Part shown: positions 10,421 through 21,323 of the stretch, one piece after another
Numbering within the stretch: position 1 is the first letter of the stretch
Layout of the letters: each line of letters begins with the position of its first letter
From: Thalassia testudinum
Lineage: Eukaryota > Streptophyta > Magnoliopsida > Alismatales > Hydrocharitaceae
Direction of reading: 5' to 3'
Assembly: GCA_037157565.1 (NCBI GenBank)
Contig: JAZHRO010000063.1
Location: 8,104,001-8,168,000, forward strand
DNA: 64,000 nt
Notes under the pieces: model-generated
Told to the model about the DNA's origin: nothing
Database searches by the model: none
What the model saw: only the letters and a program-made list of their open reading frames with translations
Translations under genes and position numbers: made by a program

Positions 10421-12560
10421 TGATTTATGTCATTGTTGTAGCTCTCATTTTGCATATAAACTCACAAATCATTTAAAATTTTATAATGAGACCACGAATC
10501 GATTTTGATGTTAAGTTTAATGTGAGTCCCAGTTGATCCTCAGGGAGGTGATTTAGTTCATTCTCTCACTTAGGTCATTCTTTTAATCTTATTATCTTTT
10601 TCTCAACTTTTTTTCATTTCGAGAGTTTTTTGGTCTTTGTATTAAGAATGAAATCACAACAAGAATACAAAACTAAACTAAGTCTTTTTGATGTTTTGAT
10701 TGATTTACTATTTTTTTGAGTCTTTTGTATTAAGAAAGGCGCAATGAAACTAAATAAATGACAAAGCTTAGAATAACAAAATGGAAAGTTGCATAAGAAA
10801 AGAAAATTACAATCAACAAGACAACCAAGGTTATCTTGGACTTAAGGAATTAAAACCAGAAACAAAAAGAAGTAACAAGGTCTTGAGTATGCTTCCTAGG
10901 TCGATTACATTGAGCAAAAGGAAAAGATAAAAGTCAAAGTTTATTACATACAAAACAAGGAAAGAAGATGATTGTGAGAGATGGAGATGGTGGTGGCTTT
11001 TGTAGTGCATGATGGAGGTGATTGAGTAACTACTAAGGTGATGGTTTAGATGATAGGTAGTATGCTGGTGGTAGTAGGTCGGTGGTTGTGGTGGATGGTG
11101 TGGGTAGAGTGAGTGAGTGAGTATGTAAGTGTGCGAAAGAGTGAAATGGCGTGCTCTAGTGAGTGGAGTGGAGATGAAGGTGGCGAGTAATGGTGGTGGT
11201 GATAGTGAGAGTGTGTTAGATGGGAGTGAAGAGATTGTGTGTGTATGTAAGTGAGTGAAGATGGTGGTGGTGTTGGCGTGGGTGAAGGATGAAGAGAGAG
11301 TGAGATTGAAGTGGGTGTGTGTCTGTGTGTTGATAAAATAAAGCGTAAGAGCAACAACAACAAGGTTAAGAACAACAAAAATCAATATGGGAAATAAGAG
11401 AGGGGGGAAAGATCTACACTACTTGCAATAAAGTAAATCTAATCTACTTGCAATAAATAAATCTACACTACAAATAAGATAAAAAGAAGAGGAAGAAGAT
11501 GTGGTGCATGGCCAATGAAGGCCTTGTGGCCATTGGCTTGTGGTGGTGGTGATTCTTAGCAAATGGCCTATACCACCTTTGCCTCAAGAGAAGAAGAGAG
11601 GAGCTATAATGGTGTAGTAGAGAGGAGAGTAGAGAGGAGAAGAGAGGGAGAGGGTCCTACCCATCAAGAGAAGAAATGGGGAGGGGGGGTGCCCTTTGGA
11701 ACATAGGTTTTCATAGAAGTTGGTTGGGTTGTGGTGCACGTTAGGTAGAGGGTAGGAGTAGCATAAGGGGTGCAACTTAAGGAGTTTAGAGGATTCTAGA
11801 GGGGGGTAGAGAATGTGCACCTAATAGGTAGCATTGGGATGCTAAGTGGTACTTAGGTGGGTGCTTAAGATGGCTTGGAGGGTTAAAAGGTCACTAGTTG
11901 GGTAGTTAAGTCGGTGTGGTTTAATGGTGTTCGGCTTGTGTGAGTGAAAGTGTGGTGGTAGGTCTAGAATAGGTGACTAAAATAAATAGAAAATTGGTGC
12001 ACCTAGAGAGAATTTGATTATGAATTGGTGACCCAATTAGGGAGAGGATGTGCGTGGAATAATTTTAGATATGTGCAAACATGTGTACATGTGTGTGTAG
12101 CCGTATGAATTGTGTACATAGACACATGCATGTATGCATTGAGTGTATATGTCATAGGTTATAATTGTGGGGTTTGTGAGTGTACATGCATGGATTATCG
12201 AGGCTGCATGGGCTTGTCCTGGTCCTACATGAGCTTGTCAGGGACGGGCTTGGCTTGTCTTCCTCTCCTCTGATATCTCTTGTTGTTGGTTCTCCTCACT
12301 CTATTGAGAGCAATCTTTGATGTATTTTTCGTATATCCTTCCCACATGTTTCCTTGTAGTAGAGCTCCCTTACACTAGTATAGTTCTAGACACATGAAAT
12401 GAAAGTTATTACTATAGGCCCTTACTTTAGAGAAAAACTAGATAAGAATGTACAAAGATGCAAATGCATGTTATGCATGAAATGCATGAGTTGTTTACAA
12501 TGTAAGCTAAGTACTTAGCCTAATTTAGTCATTTTGGGACTCATGATTACTGTGCAATCA
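10421..12560 (-). mobile_element. 3' LTR of element F (group II LTR)
   Basis: The right end is firm: minus-strand start TGATTGCACAGTAATCATG at 12560, directly preceded by a polypurine tract. The same start is found in the solo LTRs at 14829 and 17918 and at 61293. The left end (10421 or 10429, near the GTTGTAG word) is by analogy with other LTR ends. About 2140 bp, similar to the 2125 bp of solo LTR 14829-16953. A GT/GGT-rich low-complexity U3 (about 10970-11300) creates a long spurious Ser/Thr/His ORF on the minus strand. Confidence 0.65.
10970..11300. repeat. GGT/GTGA low-complexity tract in F 3' LTR
   Basis: Runs of GGTGGTGG and GTGAGTGAGT words make this a degenerate microsatellite. The minus-strand ORFs across it (10831-11385 and 11046-11378) are Thr/His/Ser/Leu low-complexity translations and have no domain. 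Confidence 0.6.
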
Positions 12561-12573
12561 TACCCTCATGCCT
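12561..12573 (-). other. polypurine tract of element F
   Basis: The minus strand reads AGGCATGAGGGTA immediately before the LTR start TGATTGC. Element B has the same word at 36848-36860. This fixes the orientation of F and the LTR boundary. Confidence 0.75.
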
Positions 12574-14396
12574 AAACTTTACTAATTCCTAACAAATGAA
12601 TGCATTTTTATTGATTAAGTTAGGAATTAGACCACTTGGTACAAGCTATTACCAACCCTAGGAAACTATACTTAGGACCTTATCTTCTGAGAATCAACAT
12701 TACCCAGGTGCTTGCCAAATTGCAGACTGCTCAAGTCCTTGTGTTATTCTCTCTTTTCTTTTTCTTTCTTTTCTTTCTCTTTTTCTCTCATCATTTTTTT
12801 TGAATTTTGTTTAGGGTTTCAGAGTAGCTTTCTGTGGCTACACAATCACTCAAGATTTGAAAAGCTCTGAAAGCACTAAACATCTTCTTTAAGTGTGTAT
12901 GTGTGTGACTCATTAAACAGGCAACCATATTGGACCTTAGGTTTCCATTAAGCTCTAGATGACCTAAAATAAATAAAAGTAATGTTGCCTAGAGGTTTAT
13001 CTTACCCAACTGGTAGTTTTTTCCCTGCTACTTTTTTAAAGTGGGGTTAACACAAGGGCAAACTTAGTGTATATCTCTGCGGTTTTATTTCTACTTCCCT
13101 TACTTCACCTTATTTAAGGACATTTTTTTGCATTTTTGTAGATTGGGCTTTGGACAACCCACCCTAAGGGGTTACCCCAAGGAAACTTGCTAGGCATACC
13201 CGTACGGTGAAGCGTGGCTATTTATTTTTTTCTTCCTTTATTTTCTTTTTCTAATTTTTTTTCATCATTTTTTCTAGTGTTCTTCTAAGCAAGTGGCTTC
13301 CTTAATCTTAAGATGCATTTAAAGACAATAGACAACAGGAGCTGATCTAGTGGTTGGGCGTTGGACATCCGGCAATGGGATGGCTCTCCTACTGCAACTT
13401 GCCAGCTATACCACCCTAGTCTGCTTATTGGCAGCCTAATTTCCAATTATAGTCACCCCTAAAATGAGTCAATGCACAAGTGTGAAGATGCTTAGACTTT
13501 GAGACTTCGTAAATTAGAGGGAGGGTTGATAAGTTGCATACTTATCACCCCAAATTATTTAACCTATTAAAATTGATTTTAACTGGCAAGGACTCGAGAA
13601 ACAGGTCCACATCTTAGTGGACACCCAGGTTATTTAACTTACTAGACCTGAAGAGTCTGAGTGACAAGACCGTATTTGTTTTACTTCCTAGGGTCATTAA
13701 CTTCTAAATACATATATATAATGCTATCTTGACTTGCTTTATTTCTTTTCGTCGTTATTGTATTTTTACAAAGAGATGGTCATACAGTTAGAATACTATA
13801 TTTTTTTTTTGCGTTTTCAACATTTTTCAATTTTTTTCAAAAAAATTCAAAAAAATTCAAAATTTTCAACGTTTCTACATACTGGCGAAAATGTAATCAA
13901 TATATGCACTACCTATCCTCCCATGCCTAAATTAGTGCAAGTCCTCATGCATGAGATAAATAAGTAAAAGGGTGGAGACCACTTGGAATGATGTCAAATT
14001 TGGCTTCAAGGTATAATCGATACCTAGAGAAGAAAATAAAAGCAACTTTGTATAGAAACGTGCTGAGTTTACACCTTCAGCTAGGCGAAGCTCAACTAAA
14101 GACAAATAGTGATTTACGGAAGGGAAGGTGGAGCTTGCCATTAGCAAGTGATCATTTGGCCTTAAAATTAGAGCTCCAAAAATGCAGACCGATTGGTGGT
14201 GTAATCCAACACCAAATGGTCTTTTTGGGCCAGAAGTAGGAAGAGATGTAAGAGGGAGGCAGGAACTAGGTTCTTGATGTTGGTCTTGATGATCAATCCC
14301 TTTAATCTAAGCCCATAGAAAAGGAATTGGAGGGGGAAGAAGAGGATTGAAATCTAGACTAGATTTTGAGTCAGGGTCATACGGATCCATGTGAGG
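12574..14396 (-). other. 3' untranslated region of element F with the paired motif
   Basis: Homologous to 2603-4190 in element E in the same order, including a GCAGAC(T/C)GC(T/C)CAAGTCCT block (12722-12740) and the paired motif beginning TTGGGC at 13143-13200 and 13354-13411. No ORF is supported; a 77-aa plus-strand ORF at 13734 crosses AT-rich low-complexity sequence. Confidence 0.6.
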
Positions 14397-14823
14397 CTAA
14401 AAAATATCAATAATCATAGGCTCTACAGGCCATAGGTCATATACAGATAATGGTAGAGCTTGGTAGAAAGGAAATTCAATGGAAAAAGACTTAAAATCTT
14501 CATCAGAATGAATAGAATAACCTAAGTCAGAATCAAGTGTATCCTCCTTCGATTTAGGCCACATAGTGGTGATTGTTGGTATGCCTGAATCTATTGTATG
14601 TTGAATTCCATTTCCCCAGGTAGTGTCTTGTTTTTGTGGTGATTCTATCTTTTGTTCCTTTAAATGAGATTGGGGGTTGGGTTTAGAATTGGTAGGTGTA
14701 GAAGCAAGTTTATATGGATTATCAAGATTGAAAATAAACCTATCTTGACCTTGATGAATAGGGAGAGAAAGGTGAGAATCAGATGTGGTGGGGTTAGTTA
14801 TGCATTCAGTGGTGGAGACAGAA
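14397..14823 (-). pseudogene. element F acidic ORF, C-terminal part
   Basis: Minus-strand frame of about 140 residues after the solo LTR insertion point, rich in Asp, Glu, Ser, Pro and Thr, ending ...PVEPMIIDIF. The end aligns with the acidic ORF of element E. The first residues of the reported frame (MIVAQSG) lie in the LTR and are not part of it. The frame is continuous with 16959-17279 when the LTR and one TACCC copy are left out. No catalytic motif. Function unknown. Confidence 0.55.
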
Positions 14824-15272
14824 TACCCTGATTGCGCAACAATCATAGATCTTAATTGGCCTAGATTAAGCTAGGACTTAGCATAAGTTAGGGTTATTCA
14901 TGCATGCATACGCATTATCTGCATCTTTACCGCTTTCCTTTAGCTATGCATAAAATAATGTTATAATGTGCTGATTAAGTGCATTATGTCGATTGCAGGG
15001 AATAAGCTGATCAGGAGCTGGATCTGAAGCTGGATCAGGAATAACAGGAGTTGTAGTAGAGCTGGAGCAGAAGGCCTAGTTTAGATGTAGGAATAATAAT
15101 GTAAGGGGGTTAAAAGTTTGCTATTCTATTAAGTAGGAATAAAGCAGTAAAATGTGAAGAGCTTAGGTCCATCCTAGCCCTAGGATAGCCTAGAGACTTC
15201 CCCAAGCCTTAGCCACCCTTAGGTTAGGTCACAACACCCTAGGAAGCCCTAAAACCCTAGTTCCAAGCCTTC

Positions 15273-15490
15273 TCTGGACGTCCAGATAAGTTTTAAGATG
15301 TCCAGGACCCTTAGCCAAATCCCGCACACTTCGAACCCACTTCTGCAGTGTTATTGGACGTCCAGACACTTTGTCAGACGTCCAATTTCTGCAGAATACC
15401 CAAAACAGAACCTGAAATCCTTCCTAACTCTGATTGGACTTCTGATTTTTGAGTATAAGACGTTTGATTCTATTATTAGACGTCTGATAC
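15273..15490. repeat. cluster of GACGTC palindromes in solo LTR II-1
   Basis: TCTGGACGTCCAGA (perfect 14-bp palindrome, 15273-15286), TTGGACGTCCAGA (15354-15366), CAGACGTCCAA (15375-15385), AGACGTTTG (about 15458) and AGACGTCTGA (15478-15487). The ACGT core is the type of site bound by plant bZIP factors; here binding is inference. Confidence 0.55.
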
Positions 15491-15685
15491 TGCTCTCCAA
15501 TTCCTGTTTTGAGATTTAAGCCTTGATCTTGGATCTCTAGGTTCCTAAACCAAATTCCAACCCCATAGGAACCTAAATTAAGGTGCCCTAACCCTAGTAC
15601 ATCACCTCTAGACCTCCCTAAGGACATAATTAGGTCCTCACTAAACCTAATTGACTTTGATCTTAGTCAATTCCATCAACCTATT

Positions 15686-15710
15686 CAATTGGACTCATTG
15701 AGTCCAATTG
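15686..15710 (+). other. 25-bp hairpin in group II LTR
   Basis: Perfect 12-bp stem CAATTGGACTCA / TGAGTCCAATTG around one T. A second, imperfect version follows at about 15729-15760. The related LTR at 61293-61898 has the same hairpin with one G and its partner C both absent (61832-61856). Confidence 0.6.
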
Positions 15711-16144
15711 AGCCCTGATCTCAGCACACACTGTCCAATTGGACTCAGTGAGAGTCCAATTGACCTAGACCTGACTTAATTGAGTTGTTTTACTCTCAAT
15801 TAAGTTTCCACACACCCAATTAAATTTGTATTAAGTTTAATTGCGCTTTACCTTAGTGAATTAGGGTTTATAACCCTAATTTGAGACCTACCTTGACCTA
15901 AACCCACTAGAACCCAACCTAATCAACCTAGCCACCTAGGTTTTGACCCACACACACCCACACACACCATCCACATGAAAATATCTAGCCTAGAGTTCTC
16001 TAGAACTCTCTACCATGTGTTGTTGCCTTGGTTGCCAAAAATAGCAACCAAGAGCCATTCAATTTTTAGATCCACATTTGGTGGATCTAAAAAACACCAT
16101 CCACCCTCTCTCTCTCACTCTCCCACGAGCTCCCACCATAGGCC

Positions 16145-16197
16145 TCTCTAGAGAATTCCATAATTCTCTAGAGAACTTCCCTTAGGTCTATAAAAAG
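16145..16197 (+). promoter_or_regulatory. dyad (16145-16174) and TATA box (16189-16197) of solo LTR II-1
   Basis: A perfect 13-bp inverted repeat, arms TCTCTAGAGAATT and AATTCTCTAGAGA with a 4-nt centre CCAT, ends 14 nt before TATAAAAAG. A weaker relative (arms AGAGTTC/GAACTCT) lies at about 15992-16009. Probable LTR core promoter with an upstream palindromic site. Confidence 0.6.
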
Positions 16198-16958
16198 ACC
16201 CCTTGGTTGACCATTTTCAACCATTCACTTCTTTGGCAATTACACTCCATTGGTGCCATTCACGCCACCTCCATAGTCACTCCACCTCCACGAGCTCACT
16301 ACCACCACCATGGAGGACACCATGCCGGGATGCTGGATCAACCCTACCTCTCTCCAAGGGCCGGCCTAAGTTCCATTGGCCGCCCCTCCTCTCGACCACT
16401 CCAAAGCCATCGGGGACCACCCCTGAATGGCCTCTATTCTTCTAGCTTTAAATCATGCTCTTCATAATCTTTATTGCTTTCATTTACTGCTTAGTAGTGT
16501 AGTCTTACTTCTCCCCCAATGATGCATGTGAAATGCCCCCGTTGATTCTTGTATGCAATCGATTTTTGGTAGTTAGGTTTAATTTTTAGGCATTCATGTA
16601 TAAGCTTTCCTCTAGATTTCCTTGTGCACCAACTCTCCAATGATGAATGAAATTTCACTTGATATATATATAAATCTCTTATATGTTCGAAATCACCACG
16701 AGCTAAATGATTATCATATTTGGGTGATTTAAGTGCCTGTTCTTTAATTGCCTATATATTACGCACCAGCATGTCGTTTAAATAAAGTAGAGCGGCTTTA
16801 AGATGGATTTCAAAAGCAAAAACAACACCTCCCAGAGACGAACGATCGGGACTCAAAGTCTCGTTATTTTTACAAAAAATATCTTTGTTGGATTGTATTT
16901 CGCAACTATACTACGACGCTTTTATCAAAAATGTGATCTACGACTTTCCAACATACCC

Positions 16959-17531
16959 CAGGTTATCAAAATCAGTAGTAGTGGTGCAAGGTTGATCTAT
17001 GTTAATTTGTATCTCGTCATTAGAGACTAAGCTAATGATCTCATCTGAGGATGAATGATCGATTAGATTATTGCAAAGATGATCCTCATCCTCAGAATCC
17101 TCCTCGACTTTGATGGGTTTACTAGACAATGTAAACTTAACTCCATGTACATAGGGTATTTCCCAAGAATCAGGTCTAGAATGCAAGTCAGTCTTGGGAG
17201 GGTCTCTTTGTTCTATTTCAACAATGGAGTTGTCAGATGATTCAGGTTGATGTGTTTCTATGGTTTCTAACCCATGCAAATCTGTGTCTAACTATTCTTC
17301 AAATTCCCAAGATTCTAATAAGGTTTTGATTCTTCAAACAATTCATCATATGTTACCCTCAGAAGCTTTGCAATCTCTTGAATGTCTCTCTTATGGGGGG
17401 AGTTTTAATCTAGTTCATTTGGATGAGGTTGGGAATCAGGTTCTAAAATGGACATGGGATGTAGGGAGGTAGAAGTATCAGACTCATCTGAGTCATCCTC
17501 AATTAAGGCCATGTACATGCTATTTTATATT
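16959..17531 (-). pseudogene. element F acidic ORF, N-terminal part
   Basis: Open minus-strand frame 17279-16959 (about 105 residues up to the LTR: SSDNSIVEIEQ..., EEDSEDEDHL) is acidic. The same character continues upstream, in a shifted frame with stops, to about 17531 (ALIEDDSDESDTSTSLHP), just after the protease. Together with 14397-14823 it makes an acidic protein region of roughly 330 residues where other gypsy elements carry RT. No RT motif is present. It may be an expanded protease-RT linker; function unknown. Confidence 0.5.
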
Positions 17532-17912
17532 TCACTTTTTGAATTTTTTTTCCTTAAACTTCTTCTTGGACCAAAATACATCTACTTTTATCTCTTGACC
17601 TCCGACTGTCATTTCCATGAAACCCAATGCATAGTTTATGTTGGCTTGAGCAGTTGCCAAAAATGGGTGATCTAATATAATGGGTGCATCATGATGGTTT
17701 GTGGGAACCTCTATATTTAAAATAAGGAATTCCATTGGGAAACATAACCGATGGACTTTGACAATAACATTTTCAACCACACCTCAAGGTACTCTTAAAG
17801 ATTTATTGGCAAGTTGGATAGTAATTGAGGTGGGTTTTAACTCCCCAATTCTAAAATGGTCATATAAGGTGGTGGGAGTTAGGTTAATGGAGGAACCCAA
17901 ATCAAGTAGGGC
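17532..17912 (-). pseudogene. retropepsin (aspartic protease) of element F
   Basis: Minus-strand translation carries the active-site motif DLGSS (17889-17903), then a body matching gypsy retropepsins: VENVIVKVHRLCFPMEFLIL, followed by DAPIILDHPFLATAQANI. The second motif corresponds to the (I/L)ILGRPFL block of the family, with GR changed to DH. Target cleavage of gag-pol is the family role. A stop splits the active-site part from the body. The solo LTR 17918-19536 is inserted a few residues before DLGSS; the upstream part continues at 19542. Confidence 0.75.
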
Positions 17913-19541
17913 CTTATTGATTGCACAGCAATCATACGACCTAATCTACCTGAATTAAGTTAAATTCTAGCATAACTTTGGAACAATGCATGCATAAGCA
18001 TCACAATTTGCATAGTAGTTAGTTTGGTAGCTTTATAGATAATACTGCAATTTTATGCTCTAAAGGAGAGATGATATTAATTGCAGATGATTTGGGGCTG
18101 CAGATGATAGATCGGACCATACAGATCCGATTAGGATGACGACGGGAGTCTAACGCTTCCAGAATCATCTTGATTGGACATTCGTAGCATCACATACAAC
18201 CTATAGAAGAATAGAGGACAAGGAGAAAGATAGCAGAGATCTACACCTCAGATGTCAAATCCTACCGCACGGATGGATCTGAATCAACGATTGTAGTCCA
18301 ACGATGCAAAGATCAACCCGATCGGAGCTCTGTAGCACCAATTACAAAGGTGGGAAGATGAACAACCAGGATAGTGCCATGTGGCACCAATCCAGCAGCC
18401 CCTCGCCATGCCCCCAATCACTAAAGGAGAAACAAGGGTCATTGGATCGTCATCGAACGGTTACCATTGAGCCACGTCGCCCACCTCTCCACTCCTCATC
18501 AAGTGGGAATCCATCTCAACCGTTGGATCATCATCCAAAGGCTGAGGGTAGCTCCACATGAAATCAAAATTAAGACACAAACGCACGCATAGTGCGTTGG
18601 TCATCGACCTCACGTAGGAGCGCGAGATGCACGCTTGGATCGCACGGAGCGTGAAATCAGAAGCGGTGGTGGCTTGGATGAAATACAGCCGTGCGATGGC
18701 GATCGAAGGGTGTGGACGCGATCGTGTGGTGCGCAGCGACACGTTGGATGCGGCGATGCGGATGATGCGTTATCTAATGCTCGAACTGATGCCTTGTTGT
18801 ATATAGGGTCTTAAGGTGGTGCGGTGAGTGACGATAGTCGTTGGATCATCAAATCGGATGGTTGAGTTTGAAAGCACGCGATCACATTCGTGAGGAGCAC
18901 AAGGAAGAGCACTTGGATTAGATCCAGCAGTTGCAGGCATGACATGTGGCACCATCTGAGGCGATCCACGCGTTTAGGGTGAGATAGAGGTCCATTTAAG
19001 GTTTGATCTGATCCGTTGATATCCCAATCGACGGATTTGATGGTTCCAAGGTTGTTGCACGAGTTGGGGGGCCTAAATACCCACTTTGCCCCTTATTGAA
19101 TTTATAAAAGGAGCCCCAGGGCCCCCAGTTGAGACACAACTTCCACCAAGCACATCTCCAGCCTCTCTCTTTGCAACATCTCTCTAGTCTTCCGCCCGAT
19201 GCTCTATATTTGAAGTGCTACCGCACTTCACACAAGCATCCCACAAGCGACGTCGTCCTCCATCTACTTTTCTCTCTCTTTATTCTTTAGTATAGTTTTA
19301 AATTCTGGTTTGAAATCTATTTCCAAGTAGCAATAAAAATCTGATTCTATGAATATCCTATCTCTATTTCCGTGCTTTCATTAGGTTAGAATTAGTTAGT
19401 ATGAAAGGATTTGAGAATCATGTTTTGCCTCCCTATGAATGACTCGGTACTCACTGACATATTTATAAATTTATTTATTTTGACATAATTTGCACGGCAA
19501 CAATGAAATAATCTTTTACGCGTTTCGTGATGAACACTTAT
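17913..19541 (+). mobile_element. Solo LTR II-2 (17918-19536) with perfect CTTAT target duplication
   Basis: Starts TGATTGCACAGCAATCATAC and ends ...GTGATGAACA; flanked by CTTAT at 17913-17917 and 19537-19541. TATA box TATAAAAGG at 19103-19111. Its U3 (GATCGG-rich, 18090-18330) resembles that of E 3' LTR and solo LTR 55112-56577, while its start is F-like, so the group II LTRs share modules. It interrupts the protease of element F. No internal region. Length 1619 bp. Confidence 0.92.
19103..19111 (+). promoter_or_regulatory. TATA box of solo LTR II-2
   Basis: TATAAAAGG followed by AGCCCCAGGGCCCCC, same setting as in related group II LTRs. Transcription would start about 30 nt downstream, near 19140. 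Confidence 0.5.
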
Positions 19542-20252
19542 CAAAAGGATAATGTTGAAAAGAGTAAGATATAAATGGAGTCCTAGGGACCTTCTTTTTA
19601 ACTAATAAGCGACTGAAAATAATTACACTAGCTTGTTGGGATAAAATCACCTTCTCAGCATTCTTTGTTTGATATTTTGGTGTGCAATAGTCCTTGAAGA
19701 ATTTGGTGATTGTAGGAATATAATCTATGGCATTGAGGAGGGGGACCTTTATGTGTACTTCCTTGAACATAGATTTGAAGTCCTCATGGTCTTTCATACC
19801 CTTCGTCTTCTTCTTAATTTCTTGTGTCAATGCTCATGGGAAGGGTACGAGAATCTTAGGGTCTATAATGATGGTTTGTTTTCCTTTGTCTTTCATCTTA
19901 ACCTCCTTGGGGGGCTCCTTCTTAGAATTAGAAGGAGGAGAGCCATCTTGAGAAGGGGGTTTAGATGTGCTGGGATTTGCCTGTCTCCATAGGGGATCCT
20001 TAGTGGTAGTTCCACTCCTTAAAGAAACGACATTTGCAGAAACATGCTATCCATGAGGTGGGGTGGGGGGGGGAGCAGAAGGAACTGGTGTAGGCAGTAA
20101 TGGGCCAGGTTACACAAGAATACTAGTAGGGATGATAGGTGTTGGCAAATGAGTTTGTCCTTGAGGGATGTTGGGCATGAGCTAGGCGTTAGGGTTCTGG
20201 ATGTTTCTTGGGTTTGACTAGAGAATTTTCTCTTTTGCAAATAATATCAAGA
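19542..20252 (-). pseudogene. gag C-terminus and protease N-terminus of element F
   Basis: Minus-strand frames contain the gag end (NPRNIQNPNA-like segment, then SLRSGTTTKDPLW, comparable to the HSGKTTQDPPYP segment of element B) and the conserved block before the protease, FKEVHIKVPLLNAIDYIPTI...FFKDYCTPKYQ. The block corresponds to EQVHINIPLLDAI in A. Stops and shifts are present. At 20257/20258 the gag is broken by the end of LTR G; the missing upstream gag may be the relic at 60895-61292. Confidence 0.65.
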
Positions 20253-20257
20253 AATTA

Positions 20258-20689
20258 TGTGTTGTAGTAAATTGTGTGGTGGAAAATCCTCAATCAAAAA
20301 TAAATAAAAATATATTAAAATTATACAACTTTAGGTCGTATCACAGGGAGGCACAAATCCAATAAATTCACAACTACGTATTATTCCCGATTAGAAATTC
20401 GAGATCCGGATCAAAATTTAGTGCGAAATGAGGTGACAAGAAGAATCTACATAATAAATCAAGAGTGAAAGGGTCATGCGAAAAATTCCACCTCAATAAA
20501 ATAACCAAAAATCAAATCCAAAATCCCACCAATGGCATGAAATGTAATTTCAAGTAGAACCCAAAATAGAGGATTTGTTCCTCTTTACCATGCGTGCATG
20601 TGAGGCCGTGGCAGACGGCGAGGAGCTCGAGGAAGGTCGGTGTGGTCAAGGGATACGTGTTGGCGGTGACGGCGATATCAATAGCGGTT
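20258..20689 (-). mobile_element. LTR G, left part (LTR 3' end)
   Basis: Begins TGTGTTGTAGTAAATTG at 20258, at the break in the gag of element F, with the ending pattern of the other LTRs (GTTGTAG, then about 80 bases later a CACAGGGAGGC block). The upstream part is GC-rich with GCGGTGACGGCGA-type words; similar GC-rich sequence resumes at 51753-51835 on the far side of element B. I infer that B inserted into this LTR. No reciprocal target duplication for G (expected aatta) was found. Confidence 0.5.
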
Positions 20690-21323
20690 TGTTCAAGCGA
20701 ATTTGCCGTTTGATAAGGAAATGCATCGTAGTATAGGACAAATGCACTCAAATCATTTAAATTTGTAACTCAGATTCAGAATGAGTCTGAGGTCAAACAC
20801 ATGGAGCAAATAATAGCAATTTAATCTAACTAATCACAAGAAATATAAGCAATTATGATCAAAACTTTATTCAGAATAATTCAAAATGATATATAGATGA
20901 AACCAAGTATCTCAGTGTAAAAAGAATGGGTTAAAATGATGATTTGAATCATCGATTAACCCTTTGAATGTTAAGCTCAAATATATCAGCAATAATTATC
21001 AACCAATATTCCACGTCAACCAACTCAAATGAATCAATAATAGCTTTCAGAACTAGCAGAACCAAGTTTCTCAGACCAGAGGTAAAGGCCTCTTCTTTTT
21101 CCTTCTTCGTGCCTCAAGGGAGAGAGGCAACCGCAGCACAGAGGCAAAGGCCTTAGGATCAACTAAATATAGAGAGAGCACAATAGAGGGCAAAACTCCC
21201 CTTCTCTCTCTTTCTTTCCTTCCTTCTCTTCATTCTCTCAGAAACTTGGGGTTAGCTGGGTGATCGGGCAGGTAACCAGGTAGCAGCAGCTGAAGGTGGT
21301 TCCAATTGAGGTCAAGAGGCTAC
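20690..21323 (-). mobile_element. 3' LTR of element B, distal piece
   Basis: Plus-strand TGTTCAAGCG... is the inverted LTR end. It aligns with 49169 onward: about 28 differences in the first 310 bases by eye. Compared with the 5' LTR it lacks about 195 bp (equivalent of 49745-49940). It is cut at 21323 by element A and resumes at 35077. Confidence 0.85.

Larger units (their letters stand above)
14824..16958 (+). mobile_element. Solo LTR II-1 (14829-16953) with perfect TACCC target duplication
   Basis: Starts TGATTGCGCAACAATCAT at 14829 and ends ...TTTCCAACA at 16953, flanked by TACCC at 14824-14828 and 16954-16958. It interrupts the acidic ORF of element F. It contains a TATA box (16189-16197), a 30-bp dyad upstream of it, several GACGTC palindromes (15273-15490) and a 25-bp hairpin (15686-15710). 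No internal region or primer site, so it is a solo LTR. Length 2125 bp. Confidence 0.92.

Noticed and set aside
10831..11385. 184-aa minus-strand ORF, Ser/Thr/His/Leu-rich, with hydrophobic stretches
   Set aside because: It crosses a GGT/GTGA low-complexity tract in an LTR U3, has a competing overlapping frame, and shows no domain.
20685..20689. cggtt/cagtc as a confident target duplication of element B
   Set aside because: Two of five bases differ; the transitions are plausible decay but chance cannot be excluded, so it is only mentioned as possible.
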